Source of the DNA: Climacium dendroides
Lineage: Eukaryota; Streptophyta; Bryopsida; Hypnales; Climaciaceae
Assembly (NCBI GenBank): GCA_950106755.1
Contig: OX467086.1
Location: 26,120,001-26,184,000 of the forward strand
DNA: 64,000 bases
Direction of reading: 5' to 3'
Shown here: positions 23,901 through 36,214 of the stretch, piece by piece
Position numbering within the stretch: the stretch's first letter is position 1
How the letters are laid out: each line of letters starts with the position of its first letter
Made by a program: the position numbers and the translations under genes
Notes under the pieces: generated by a model
Database searches by the model: none
What the model saw: the letters and a program-made list of their open reading frames with translations, nothing else
Told to the model about the DNA's origin: nothing

Positions 23901-24240
23901 ATTTTGTAATGAAAAATTGAAATTTCTTTCTAAAATTGACTACAAATTGATTGTTTGTAATTTTCTAAAGATTTTTTTTCCTTTCATTGTATTGAAAATT
24001 TTAAACTCCAATCATTTTAAAAGTTTTTTATAATACTTGTGTAAAGTTTTTTATTATACTTGTGTATTTGAGTTGTTTTAAGAGGATCATTCTTTTACCT
24101 CCAAAAAATTAGTTCTTGAGATTTGTCATTATTATATCCCTTGAACTACAAAAGATTACAAAGCAAAGTTGTGAAAGTCAATAATGTACAAATGTAAGGG
24201 AATTATTACAAGAATCTACAAATAATTAGATGGATGAAGA
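20946..24240. other. Gene-free AT-rich intergenic region
   Basis: No supported gene. At 23,088 a CACTACAACAATGG start with nearby repeats of AGTCAT hints at one end of a CACTA-type element, but no right end was found. A small perfect palindrome, ATGGCCATATAG-type, sits at about 23,218-23,240. Nothing else was recognised. Confidence 0.5.
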
Positions 24241-24556
24241 GAAATGAAAATTTTGGACATGTTTCCATTCATCCACTGTTCAGAATTTGAACATCTAGTC
24301 CTTTTTAGGACTTCACTGCTCTCTTCACCAAACAGAGATCTCGAAGGAGATCCCAAAAAAGAGGTCTTGAAAGAGATCGACGAGATTCGTGAGCTTGTTG
24401 TCCAAGATAGTTTTAGGGTTAGGCTCCGTGCTCAACTTCTGTTTCAGAGCTTCACGATTCTGCTATCTCTTCAATCTCTCGCCTCGGCGTGTGTTCACCA
24501 GCTTACGCGATCTGCCTTCCTTTACGTATTCGGTCGCGATGATCCGCGGCGACAAC

Positions 24557-27500
24557 ATGGCGTCCCGTTTCTGGACTCACAATGTAAGTTTCGGATCATT
24601 GTTGTTGTGTTTGCAGTTCCATTCATTCTAGGGTTCTTTTGAACGTCTTCTCGGCTTGTATCATCTGCTTTGACTGCCCACGGTTTTACGCATCTTTGCA
24701 AGAAAGATTTCATGGTGTTGTTTTCGGTAATTATAAGTGGCTGTGCTCGACGTGAATCCCATTCATGTATGCATTTCACTTCTACTGGGACGGGTATGGA
24801 CATGAGAGCGTGAGAGGTTCTGTGGTTGTGATGGAGAGCATACTGAGAGAACGATCATTTCCATCGAGTGGAGAAGGCGCTGTCCGGCTTTAGGGTTGAG
24901 TAATTAGGGTTGGCACTGAGTTGAATGTTGCGATTGAATTGGTCAGGGTGATAGCGAAAGCGAAGACGAGGAGGGGGTGTCCGAACATGAGGACGAGGGG
25001 GGAGAGACAGGAGCCATCGCCTCCAGGTACATGCAGCAAGACACCGAGAGCGATGAGTCGGACGACCAGGGTCCGCGACAGGTTCGGTCTGCCAAGGATA
25101 AGCGGTATGACGAGCTGGCGCAGACCACGGAGCAGATGAAGAATTACATGAAGATCAACGACTGGGTGCAGCTGCAAGAGAGTTTCGAGCGACTGAACAA
25201 GCAGCTGGAGAAGGTGAATAGGGTGACGGAATCGGCGGCTGCGCCCCGCATTTACATCAAGGCGCTGGTGATGCTGGAGGATTTTTTGAACTCGACTCTG
25301 ACGAACAAGGAGGCGAAGAAGAAGATGAGCCCGAGCAATGCCAAGTCACTGAATTACATGAAACAGAAATTGAAGAAAAACAACAAGCTGTTCGAGGCTG
25401 ACATCGAGAAATTCAGGGCGAATCCGGAATCTGAGGTGGAGGCGGAAGAGGAGGACGACGAGGAGACGGGAGACGAATTCAGCGATGATGATATTGTGGA
25501 ACACACGCTGCACTCGGACGTGGATGGTGAGGACGAGGAACAGGACGATGGAGGAGGCTGGACATCTGCCGAGAAGAAGCCGAAGGAGATGTTTCCGAAG
25601 ATGGACCCTGGGCAGATTTCGTGGGAGATGGTGGACAAGAAGCTGAAGGAGATCATCGTGCAACGTGGGCGGAAGGGCACGGATCGTGCGGAGCAGGTGG
25701 AGCAGCTGTCGTATCTTTCTCGGTGTGCGAAGACGCCAGCCCAGAAGCTGGAGGTGATGGTACATGTGGTTTCGGCGCAGTTCGACGTGAACCCCAGCCT
25801 GAGCACGCACATGCCGATCGCCGTGTGGAAGAAGTGCGTGCAGAACGTGTTGTCGATTCTGGACATTTTGGCGCAGTACCCGAACATCCTCATGGATGAG
25901 ACGTCGGAGCCGGAGGTCGAGAACGAGACGGAGAAAGGAGCCGATTTTGAGGGGCCGATTCATGTGTGGGGCAATGTCGTGGCCTTTTTGGAGCGGTGTG
26001 ACGACGAGCTGTTCAAGAGCCTTCAGTGTATCGACCCGCATACGAAGGATTACGTGGAGCGGCTGAGGGACGAGCCCCTGTTCATGGCATTGGCCCAGAA
26101 CGTGCAGCAGTACGTCGAGAGGCTGGGCGACATGCGAGCTGCCGCTCGGGTGTCCCTGAGGCGGGTGGAGCACGTGTACTACAAGCCACAGGAGGTGTAC
26201 GAAGCCATGAGGAGGCTGTCCGAGCAGCAGAACCGTTCTGGAGGCGGAGGGGCGGAGGTTGCTGGAGACGAGGAGGGCGAGGAGAAGGATGGGGAGGCGG
26301 CGGCCAAGGCGGCGACCGAGGCGAAGGGGACAACGGCATTTGTGGTGACCCCAGAGATCGTTCCCCGAAAGGCTTCTTTCCCAAGTGCGAATAGGAAGCT
26401 GATGGATGACCTGGTGACGCTGATTTACAAGCATGGAGATGAGCGGACCAAGGCTCGGGCGATGCTGTGCGACATTTACCAGCATGCCATTTCTGGGGAG
26501 TTTTTCATTGCGCGGGACCTGCTGCTGATGAGTCATCTTCAGGACTCCGTGATGAACATGGACATCTCGACACAGATCCTGTTCAACAGAGCGATGGCGC
26601 AGCTGGGTCTATGTGCATTCCGGGATTGTATGGTGACGGAGGCTCACAATTGTCTGTCGGAGCTGTACGCGGGCGGCCGGGTTAAGGAGCTGCTGGCGCA
26701 GGGGGTGTCGCAGAGCCGGTACCACGAGAAGAACCCGGAGCAGGAGAAGCTGGAGCGGCGACGGCAGATGCCGTTCCACATGCACATCAACCTGGAGCTC
26801 CTGGAGGCCGTGCACCTGATCACGGCGATGCTGTTGGAGGTGCCGAACATGGCGTCGAGCGTGCACGACATGAAGCGGAAGGTGGTGAGCAAGACCTTCC
26901 GGAGGCTGCTGGACATCAACGAGAGGCAGACGTTCACCGGTCCTCCAGAGAACGTGCGCGACCACGTGATGGCTGCGACGCGGTCGCTGAGCAAGGGCGA
27001 ATGGAAGAAGGCCGTGGAGGTGATCCAGAGCATGGACGTGTGGAAGCTGCTGGGTCAGCGGGAGGCCATCATGGAAATGCTGCAGGGCAAGATGCAGGAG
27101 GAGGCTCTGCGGACTTACATCTTCACGTACTCGCCCTACTTCGATTCCCTGAGCCTGGACCAGCTGATGTTGATGTTCGGATTGCCGGAGGCCCAGGTGC
27201 ACAGCATCGTGAGCAAGATGATGATCGCGGAGGAGCTGCACGCCAGCTGGGACCAGCCGACGCGGTGCATCGTGACGCACAATGTGGAGCCGACGCGCCT
27301 GCAGGCGCTGGCGTCGCAGTTTGCGGAGAAGCTGAACGTGCTGGTGGAGAGCAACGAGAAGGCCTTCGACGCTCGCACGGGAGGGGGCGGGGTGGAGGGT
27401 ATGGGTCGACGCAACAAGGAGGGCCAGGACTACGCCGACGCAGCAGGTGGGAGGCGCGGGGGAGACTTCGGAGGAGGACGCGGTGGAGGCTTCAGGGGGG

Positions 27501-27775
27501 GTCGCGGCGGTCGTGGGGGGCGTGAGAACCAAGGAGGGGGTCGCGGCGGCAGGGACAACCAGGGCGGGGGGTACAACAACTACAACCGCGGTGGGCAAGG
27601 AGGGCGGGGGTACAACACCGGGTACCAGAGCACCCGTTACCAGGACACATACAGCAGCGTGGGGAGGACGCCTTACCAGACAGGGCCAGCTTCCGGGGGC
27701 GTCAACCGCGGCCAACAAGCTGCAGATGCCAGTGGTCGCATGGTTAGCTTGTCGAGGGTAGGGAGCCGATTCTAG
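24557..27775 (+). CDS. eIF3c: Eukaryotic translation initiation factor 3 subunit C
   Basis: Exon 1 is 24557-24583 (MASRFWTHN), then a 363-base intron (GTAAGT at 24584, acceptor GGTCAG ending 24946), then exon 2 24947-27775; total 951 residues against about 900 in Arabidopsis. The N-terminus has the acidic GDSESEDEE run, then the conserved eIF3c N-terminal region ([51 protein letters not shown]). A PCI-type domain lies at about 676-800 ([31 protein letters not shown]), and an RGG-rich tail follows at about 847-905. eIF3c is a core subunit of the eIF3 complex that binds 40S ribosomes and eIF1/eIF5 in the cytosol. An in-frame ATG at 24539 would add six residues; 24557 is preferred because MASRF aligns with plant homologues and has AACATGGCG context. 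The low-complexity insert at about 438-470 (Gly/Glu/Ala) is longer than usual. Confidence 0.96.
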
Positions 27776-28330
27776 AATTTTTTGTAATTTCAATACCGTC
27801 TGATTAGATTTTTTAGTGGAGCCTGCTTACTTTTGAGGCGTATAGTTATACACTGGTGTTGTGTATACGGCTGTAGGTCCTGATAATTGCAGAGTTTCTT
27901 CACCGTTTTCTCAATGCAGTTTACATTCATTGAATGTTCTGAGTTTACCAGGTTCTGGTAATGAGAATGGTGAAGACGAGTTTTAAATCATGTAGGGATG
28001 TTGTCGAATTGTGGCTTGTGGATGCAAATTCGAGAGCTAATGCCAATTGTAGTTTTGTTCATATCGGAAGAGGCGTTCAGATCCGTTTACTAGAGTGTCC
28101 ATGGTTTTTATGCCATCAGTTCATTCTGTGTAGACTATGACTTCGATTATGAAAGTGATTGCTTGCATTGGATCGACCCTGAGATTCAAGATCAGATGGT
28201 ATAGCCATCTGATTGTGCAAGTTGCTAAGCATTGAGGATGAGATTTATTGGTTCTGCACTGAAGGGGAGGGGAGGAGGCTTTGCATGGACAGAGGCAAGT
28301 AAGGGAGTGTGAGGGAGCGTAGCTGCTTGT
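27776..28330 (+). other. Probable 3' untranslated region of eIF3c
   Basis: Moderate-GC sequence without an open frame follows the TAG stop. No single convincing poly(A) signal can be chosen. Composition becomes AT-rich after about 28,330. Confidence 0.4.
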
Positions 28331-29411
28331 TTTGTTCTCATTCCACCAAAATTGGCTATCAACTATAGACTTTACCGACGTGTCTAATAAGTTTTGGACG
28401 AAGAATAATTTCTTTCCATTAGAAGGTGAAAATAGGTCAATTATACAGGAAATCTTGAGATTCTTGTGGTTTTGTGGGAAACCAGGAACATATTGTGAAA
28501 TGGTTACCTATGGACTCAGAACTTGTGTTTGCCATAGCATGGCAAAGATGCAGAAGAATTCGCCTTTTACCAAGAAGGGCTAATCCTTGAGTAAATTGTG
28601 TAAGGTAGGAGGTACATAAAGCGCTCATTTTAGAGCTGAGGTTAGACTTCTTGAAATATTTTTCAGTGCTCAAAGGACTTTGAAGTGGCATCTAACCTAA
28701 GTTGGTTCATATTTTTGGAAGCTTTTTGGAATTAAGGTAGAACTACCCATTACCATACATATTTGCAATCTAGGTATTTTAGAGAAGCTATTTATGAGCT
28801 CTCATATTTTTCAGAGATTGAATTGTTTGATTGAATTGTTTGAGAGAAGTCAATTGCAAAAATAATGAAGACATTCCGACAAGAATTGAATTTTTGTGAT
28901 TTTTCAAAGCTGAAATGTAAAACTATGAGTAGACCCTTGTTGAAGCATGACCAGACCATTGTTGAAGCATGGGTTGATGTGCCTACTCCCCAATGCATGC
29001 ATTGTCATCATGATTATGGATTAATAAGATTGTGGTAATAGATGGGGCCAGTGACGGAAATGGAAGGAACCTGTAGGTGGCGGAATTGGATAAATGGTGG
29101 TATTGGACAGTTCTACCTTAGTATTCACTTGGAATTTCACATCAAGTAAAATTTTTGTAATAAACGAAATATACTCTATTTCCATTGTTCTAACTACTTG
29201 GGAGACAATTATAGGAGAGGTCAAATAGGTTGAATGGAAGACAAGTGTACTAGAGGCAATATTGATGTGGCAAGTGTGCAAGATATTTCATAATGACATT
29301 GAAAAGAAGGTCAGATGAAGGAGGTCTGAGTGTACATCCAATTTGGACCCTATCACTAAAATCATTCTTTCTAAATTCTTCCCTAAAATATAAACTCTAA
29401 GAATAAGGGTT
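28331..29411. other. Intergenic, nothing recognised
   Basis: Short open frames occur on both strands but none shows a domain, a splice pattern or a composition that supports coding. Confidence 0.4.
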
Positions 29412-29644
29412 GCTAGCACGTGAGCATAGGATCTTAGCCTAGGAGCCTAGGCACTTCTATTATAGGAACTTTCTATGGTTATAAAGTATCTATGTTATAA
29501 GTACATGTATTGTAGTGTATATATTATAGGGACCTATGTAATAAGCACCTTTCATGGTTATAAGGTATCTATGTTATAAGGACCTTCAATGTTATAGAGT
29601 ACCTAATTACACCTAGCCTTGCATTTCTAGGCTCACATGCTAGC
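29412..29644. mobile_element. Short inverted-repeat element with TATAGG-type core, copy 1
   Basis: The ends are GCTAGCACGTGAGCATAG (29412-29429) and the complement of GCTAGCATGTGAGCCTAG (29627-29644), 16 of 18 matching. The core is built of variants of TTATAGG, ACCTATGTTATAAG and CACCTTTCATGGTTATAA. A related copy is at 38,165-38,490. Confidence 0.6.
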
Positions 29645-29995
29645 ATCATTGCCTAAAAAATTAAAGTTATTTTTACATACACCTATATTAATGGCTTTGA
29701 AAATTCATAGGTTAATTATATGGTGTCCAAAATATATAAGGAAAAAAATTTGTAATCCTCTTTCAACTTTCAACAAGATCCAACAAAAAATATTTAATAA
29801 TATTTAATAATAGGATCCATGCTTGAATGATTATTTAAACAATTATAGGTGTAGTTACCTTGGCAATTCTAATAAGTAATTTTTTGTTCACCACACTCAA
29901 TAGTTCAAGTAGTCATACATGTATTTTGATTTTGTAGGCCAAAATCTAAAATATCCATTTAAAATTCTAGCCGATAGAGAATATTTATTTCTCAA

Positions 29996-30170
29996 CACTA
30001 GAATAAATTTGTGTTATTCTAGCTGATGTTTTTTGATAAATTTAGCATAATTGTATTAGTTTCAACATTATTTTAGCCATAGTTTTATAAATCTAAGTTA
30101 TTTCCAACACAATTGTGTTAATTTTAATAAAAACAAACATCAGCTAAAATATCACAAATTTATTTTAGTG
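29996..30170. mobile_element. CACTA-type miniature element, 175 bp
   Basis: It begins CACTAGAATAAATTTGTG and ends with the complement of CACTAAAATAAATTTGTG. The inversion runs about 45 bases inward through the shared TAGCTGATGTTT. The trinucleotide CAA flanks it on both sides (29993-29995 and 30171-30173). CACTA ends with a 3-base target duplication are diagnostic of the CACTA (En/Spm) superfamily; the element is far too short to be autonomous. Confidence 0.82.
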
Positions 30171-30316
30171 CAATATCATACTTTGAAATCTAGAGAGGAT
30201 TATCTATAAATATTTATATAACATATAATATGTCAATATCTCATATCATTGTCTTTTTGTTGTTGTTGTGGTATTTTTTAGCCCCTTGCATTAGTAGATA
30301 GGAGGTTGGGGGGCAC

Positions 30317-30410
30317 CAAGCTATGATATTAGAGTTTGGTGCAAACAAACCCACTTTGTATCAAAATGGGTCTTCAACACCAAACTCTTGTTTTTTAGCT
30401 TGATATCCTT
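30317..30410. repeat. Short hairpin repeat
   Basis: AAGCTA..GAGTTTGGTG on the left is mirrored by CACCAAACTC..TAGCTT on the right, around a second inverted pair (CCCACTTTGTA and TCAAAATGGG). It could be a small MITE; no target duplication is visible. Confidence 0.45.
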
Positions 30411-31320
30411 TGACCTTGTTTTAAAGAGGCATTGAGCATGGTTATAAAGGATCAACCATCGGAGTTGTATTCGGTGAAATGCAAGTGCATATTAGCACTT
30501 TTGTAGCTTCACATGTATTATGATTTCTCATGAGGAAATTCTACTTTTACTAAGCATGTTGAAAGAGCCAAGTTTGTGCATTTGCATGAAGAAAGAAAAT
30601 TGGAAATGATCTACTCTAATTTACAATTCCTTCCCTTTTTCAATGGGTGAAAATACAAATGAAAGTATGATAATGATTGGAGTGATTTGTCGTATTGGTG
30701 TATATTACAAAATGAATTTACATATGGTTATACCATCTTACAAGGGAAGAATATTTTTGCTAATAATAGTAGTTTGATGATGATTCTCCAATATGAATAG
30801 CATTGGTACACATATATTGGTAAAAATATTTTTTTCTTTGTAAAAAATTATAAACACATATAAACTATTTTTTATTACAATCACATCTAAAACAAATCAG
30901 TATATCTGGAGTGGGGTTTCAAATGAGTCTCTATGGTACCTTAGCGTTATATGCAATAAGAGAGGAAGTGACCTACTAATAGAAAGAGTTCAATTTGTAA
31001 GGTATAAAATGGGCACCTCCCAACCAATACTTTTTGCTATTGTGCCTAATTACTATTACTAACATCATCAATTTGATTTTCTTGTTGTTAAGTGAAAAGA
31101 ACTTTCAACTCATCAAAAAATATGTAGCATTTGGATTTACCATATGCAAAATAGTATGAAGGATCAAAGTTTTTTTTTACAATCATTTATTCCATTAATT
31201 TTTTATATGTACCTAAAGTGATGATGATGGTTTTGGATCAAAGTCTCATTTGGTAATGTCCAATTGTCCACTTTAGCAATATATCAATGAATATATACCT
31301 TACATATATATAATGTATAC

Positions 31321-31446
31321 AAGGTATATCCGCACTCAATGTTAAAGAGTATTGTTATTGAGGATCTTAGGAACGAATTTAGACCTACTTCTAGACCAGA
31401 TTCACATAGCAAACATCACCCCTAACATTAAGTGCGAACATACCTT
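31321..31446. mobile_element. 125-bp inverted-repeat element, copy 1
   Basis: The left end GGTATATCCGCACTCAAT and the complement of the right end GGTATGTTCGCACTTAAT match over about 22 bases. The middle (TTAGACCTACTTCTAGACCA) recurs inverted at 44,250-44,378. Confidence 0.65.
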
Positions 31447-31945
31447 TAGGTCGGTACTATCTTCAAGTGAAAGCAGTGTATGTACAGTGAATGGACACTA
31501 ATTTTCAGTTACCAAGGGTCAATCAGTACAATGGAAATAGAATCACAAGCATAATAAAATATTTAAAAATTAATGGATCAATGAGTGGCACCCCTTCCAA
31601 TTTATTTGACTCTTTGCTGTACCTTAATATGAGGATTCTCCAGGAATATTGGCATGGATACCTCTAAGCTAGTGTAACAGCCTTAGGGTACCAATCCCCT
31701 GAAAAGGGACTGATTGTCAATTAATTAGCCACTCCGCAAATAAAAAATAAAAAATAAAGAAAACACTTGATTCACCATGGCACGGCACCCCCCAAAAATA
31801 AAAAATAAAACACTTTGATATGGGTATGATATATGGAATATGGGATATGGTTGTTAAACATTATATCAATTGTAATCTAGCATGTTTAAAAAAAATTATA
31901 GGTATAGAAGGTAATGAAAAAACATCATATTAATTCACGCTCTTA

Positions 31946-32955
31946 TTAATCCGCAAAGTCCCAAAGTCTTTAAGGAGATTTTTGGGATTTCAGGTAGGTT
32001 CATGTGATCTCAATTTTTGACATAATTTTTTGAAACTTTTTTTGAGGATAGGATATCATATTAGCTTTCTGGGAATATGATTTTTATTTCAATCGGTGTC
32101 CGGAAACAAAAGTTATGCCACCATGAGTCCCCAAAGCAACTCAAGGGGTAGCCTCCAAAAAATCACAAACAGTTAAATTTTTTTTCTCAAAAATTATATT
32201 TTTGTCTACATCTAAAGCTTTGATTCATTCCATTTGGACTAAGGTAAAGCAGCCCATTGTGGTCAGAATTTGGAGTCTGCCATCATGCCAATGCTGAAAT
32301 TTTTCCCACGTAAGGACAAGTGTGAGAAATAGTGAGAGCAATTGAAATTCTATTTTTCAGACAATGTATGAATTTGTTATGAATTTTTGAACTGATCTAT
32401 CCAAAAGAGTCAGTAGGCTGCCTGATAACCAACAAAAACTATATCTAATATGTTCATCTTAATCACCTAAAGCAGTCACAATAATTTCTAATGTGGAAGG
32501 CCCTGAAAAAGTCACATTCTACCATGATTTACACTAAAAAGTTGGGTGTTCCTAATGAGGTCACTAATCACTCCATGGGTGTCAGGTTAGGCATTGATTA
32601 TGGCTTGAAAAACTGTCATGGGGTCGTTAGGTGTCCGCTATGGGTCATCTGACCGCAATGGGATGTTTTACCTTAGTGATGAGAAAGTTATGGGCAATCT
32701 TAGTTTTTGGGCAATTTAAGCATCTTATTAAAAAAAATCTTGAATTTGTCACTTTAAATGCAAATATCTTGCAATCTTGAAGGTCAAAGTTCTTGAATTT
32801 TTTTTTGCATGCATTGTTATATTAGTGTAGTACAAGATCTTATGGTTAGATGTATAAAAAAACAATTTTTAAAGTTTTTTTTTCTCTTTACAATAGAAAT
32901 GACAATTTTGAGTGGATTTTGATGGAAAAAAAGGCCTTGGGACTATAGGGGGTAA
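31946..32955 (-). mobile_element. TTAA-CCCC family element A, about 1.0 kb
   Basis: The left end TTAATCCGCAAAGTCCCAAA and the complement of the right end, TTACCCCCTATAGTCCCAAG, are decayed inverted repeats of the family described at 36,215. The inside matches that element in reverse orientation (ATCTTGCAATCT, AGATCTTATGGTTAGATGT, and the CAAAAGTTATGCC stretch). Non-coding. Confidence 0.6.
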
Positions 32956-32999
32956 TTGAATGGAGAGTGAAGTGAATTCTCTCACTATCCTCTAGAAAG

Positions 33000-35230
33000 G
33001 GACCTGTATTACTATATAACTATGCTTTTATAGAATTTCATATTGCATGTTACACTAAACAGTGAAGTAAGGTTGCCCCTCATTAATTTCTTAAAACTTT
33101 ACACTATATAAATATTTATTGTTATTGTACAAGGATGTAATAATTTTCATCAACCCCAAACCATGTGTGGCATGGATTGGTGCATTGGTTTAGGGCTTGT
33201 TTAGAGAGTTGCATGAGCTTCCACGTAAATTATGAGGTAATTTTTCTAGGTAAGGCAACCTAATTGTTAAGGCAACTAAATTTCACTATTTTGTGTAGGG
33301 GCTAGACTCACAAGTGACCTTCTTTTCAACTTCTTTTCAATTTTCACTAGAGTTCTAAGAATTTAGATGAGCCTACTAATTCTAACAAATTTTGCAATAT
33401 GTTTGTGTTGTTAAGGTAGTTACAATAGGATTTAAGCATATTCAAAATCAACTTTTCAATAGAAAGTGCTATAAAATTTTTACTAAATGATCAAATTTTC
33501 TTTTACAAAAGGTAGTGAAATTAGGTTGCCTTACAACAAGAAAATTAATTTAGAAGCCATCAAAATCAACAAATACTTGTAAAAGTATTTCCATCTGTAC
33601 ACATGGAAGTTCATGAGTCCTAATTACAACATGACCTAATTCATAAGTAGTCGACATTCTTGTACAATAATTGGAAATATTTACATGGTGTCAAATGTCG
33701 AGAAATTAGTGTAGAGCAACCTAATTTCACTATTTCGTGTACATTTTTCTATAAGCTTCTAGTTATACCAAAGTTTTTATATCCAATGTAGAAACTTCGA
33801 TGGAGTAAAATTTTTTAAAGAGAGGATACTGCCTCATGTAATTCCCAAGATCAGGAGCTTGGGTTTGGGTAGCAAATCAACAGATTTTATTGGGAGGAGG
33901 CAAGTTGGTCTTTTTAAAGTCTAAATGCAAAATTAACCAACCACAAAGTAAGACGGCTGATTTTAACAAATCATTCCCAAGCAATCAAAATTTAAATTTA
34001 AAATCCCTCAATATGATGCTCATAGGCAACATATTTTATTTTGGCAAGGTATCATCCAAACACTCCCAACTAGGCCCAAACAACCAAGATATCAATATAT
34101 TGGGGGCAACATTATGCTTATCATGGTCCAATGTTTTTTTATGCAACATTTTTCACTATTGGGCTATAGTCCGAATAAACTCGCTATTTTGGGTAAAGGA
34201 ATTCTTCATTTTGGGAGGTCAAAATAGCTAGATTACTAAACTTCAAGATAAGTAGTCAAATTACACCTAAGTATTGCCAATTATCACATGGGGATTGAAG
34301 GAATAGCTTGCTACTTTTCTAAATGATTAGAAATAAAAATTGAAAAATTGAAAAGAAAAAAATTGATTCCATCAAAGCACAAGTTGTTGATTTGTCGAAT
34401 CTTTATTTGAGTTACTCATAAGTAGGCTAGACTTCATCAAGAGTTGCAAGCTAAGTTTCAATTAAGTCAGAAGTACCTATTTCGAAAAGCCCCATTGTCA
34501 TAACTTTATATGCTAACCTATTGTAGACAATAGGTGGATGCACTATTCATTGAGAAGGATTCTTTGCTTGTTCTCTCGTCCGCTCATTTGTCTTCCTTGC
34601 TTAGGGAGAAGTGCCCAAAGCTAACCACAATAAGTGAGTCTATGAGACATGAATGGGTCCCAATGAAAAATCCATGTTTATATTGAATAAAATATTCATT
34701 CTTGGGGGAAAAAAAATTGTTTTGTTTTACATTCTTCCTCATCCTTATGTTTGCACACATTGCTCAACAAATTTCCCATATCGTACAGATTGAAATGTTT
34801 TAGTTATCGCTTCTACCTCATGGTCCCCAACAATAGGTGCATTGTGGTCCACCACTTCATCTTAAGTTAAGCTCTAAACTCAAGATTCTCATCATGAGTT
34901 TAGTTACAATCCATGTTGCATGTTCTCAAGTTCTCATTGGTGGAAGCAAAACTAGGGACGAAACTATGTCACCTAAATAGAATGATAGAGTTTAAAATTG
35001 CCTAAATAAGTGTCTTCAACTTTCATGAGGAGACCTTATTATTAAAAAAAACAAGCAGAAGAGAGAGTTTTGGGAAATGTGCACTTGACGGAAGAAGGAA
35101 ACAGCTTCCAAATCACTTCTGCCGACCATCGAAGCAAGAATATTCGAGATGCCATGCATTGACTGTCTCATAGGCTCGGCCATCTGTACTTGCAGAGTAA
35201 ATTTTTTTAACTTCGTGCAAATATTCTACA
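33000..35230. other. Intergenic, nothing firmly recognised
   Basis: AT-rich DNA. A 113-codon frame at 33890-34231 on the plus strand has no recognisable domain and no coding-like composition. No repeat boundaries were found. Confidence 0.4.
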
Positions 35231-35241
35231 TTACTCCGTTT

Positions 35242-36214
35242 TTAACCCCTAAAGTGGCAAAGCCTTTTTTTGGTTAAAAACTGCTTGAAACTGTCATTTT
35301 TAGAACAAAGAGCCAAAAAAAAAATTTAATGGTATTTTTAAAAAAAAAACATCTAACCTTGGGATTGTGCAAGAGACTAGAATGAGAATGTGTGGAAAAT
35401 TTTTTAGGTACTTTGACATTGTTCCGTAGGGAAAGTTGCCTTTTAACCCCTAAAGTCCCAAAGCCTTTTTTCGGTTAAAAACTGCTCGAAACTATCATTT
35501 TTAGTACAAAGAGCCAAAAAAAAATTTAAATGGTATTTTTTTTTAAAAACATTTAACCTTGGGATTGTGCAAGGACTAGAATGAGAATGTGTGGAAAATT
35601 TTTAAGGTACTTTGATATTGTTCTGTAGGGAAAGTTACCTTTTAACCCCTAAAGTCCCAAAGCCTTTTTTCGGTTAAAAATTGCTTGAAACTGTCATTTC
35701 TAGTACAAAGAGTCCAAAAATGGTATTTTAAATTAAATGGTATTTTTTATAATATCTAACCTTGGGATTGTGCAAGAGACTAGAATGAGAATGTGTGGAA
35801 AAGTTTTTAGGTGCTTTGACTATATAGATTGCAAAGATAAAATTCATACATTGAAAGTGAAGAAATTATGTTTTCTTTTGGCATGTGGCATAGTAGTCTA
35901 TGAGATTTTGAATCTTCTTAACTTAAAAGAATTTATAATATAGATTTTGAATTTAAATTCTTTTATCATAAAGAATTGAGTGGAAAATGTATATGAAAAA
36001 TAAAAGTTCAAAAAATAACTCGGTTCTCATTCTTTAAAAAAATTATCAATTAAGTAGAAGATACGTAGTAGAGGGAAAAAATAAAATCATTAATAACTCT
36101 AAGATGGAATTGAAAATGCACTAATACCAATGGTGAGATTGTTCTGAAACCAAAGTTAACTCTATGAAATTCTTAAGTTTGAAAAAATGTGATAATTGAG
36201 CTCAGAAACAAATC
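35242..36214 (+). repeat. Tandem array of left-end fragments of the TTAA-CCCC family
   Basis: Three successive starts TTAACCCCTAAAGT occur at 35242, 35443 and 35642 (spacing 201 and 199 bases). The first two units stop after about 200 bases; the third runs 573 bases into the inner part of the element and meets the full-length copy at 36,215. Shared marks are GCCAAAAAAAAA, AACCTTGGGATTGTGC and GAATGAGAATGTGTGG. Confidence 0.75.

Noticed and set aside
24244..24642. 132-codon frame upstream of and overlapping the eIF3c start
   Set aside because: No recognisable product and it overlaps the conserved first exon out of frame. The stretch is probably promoter and leader.
25346..27793. Long minus-strand open frames opposite the eIF3c gene (25346-26536, 26609-27793)
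   Set aside because: They are shadows of the GC-rich, strongly codon-biased eIF3c exon; their sequences are rich in His, Leu, Arg and Pro and show no domain.
33890..34231. 113-codon frame in AT-rich DNA
   Set aside because: No domain, no splice partners, and composition equal to the surrounding intergenic DNA.
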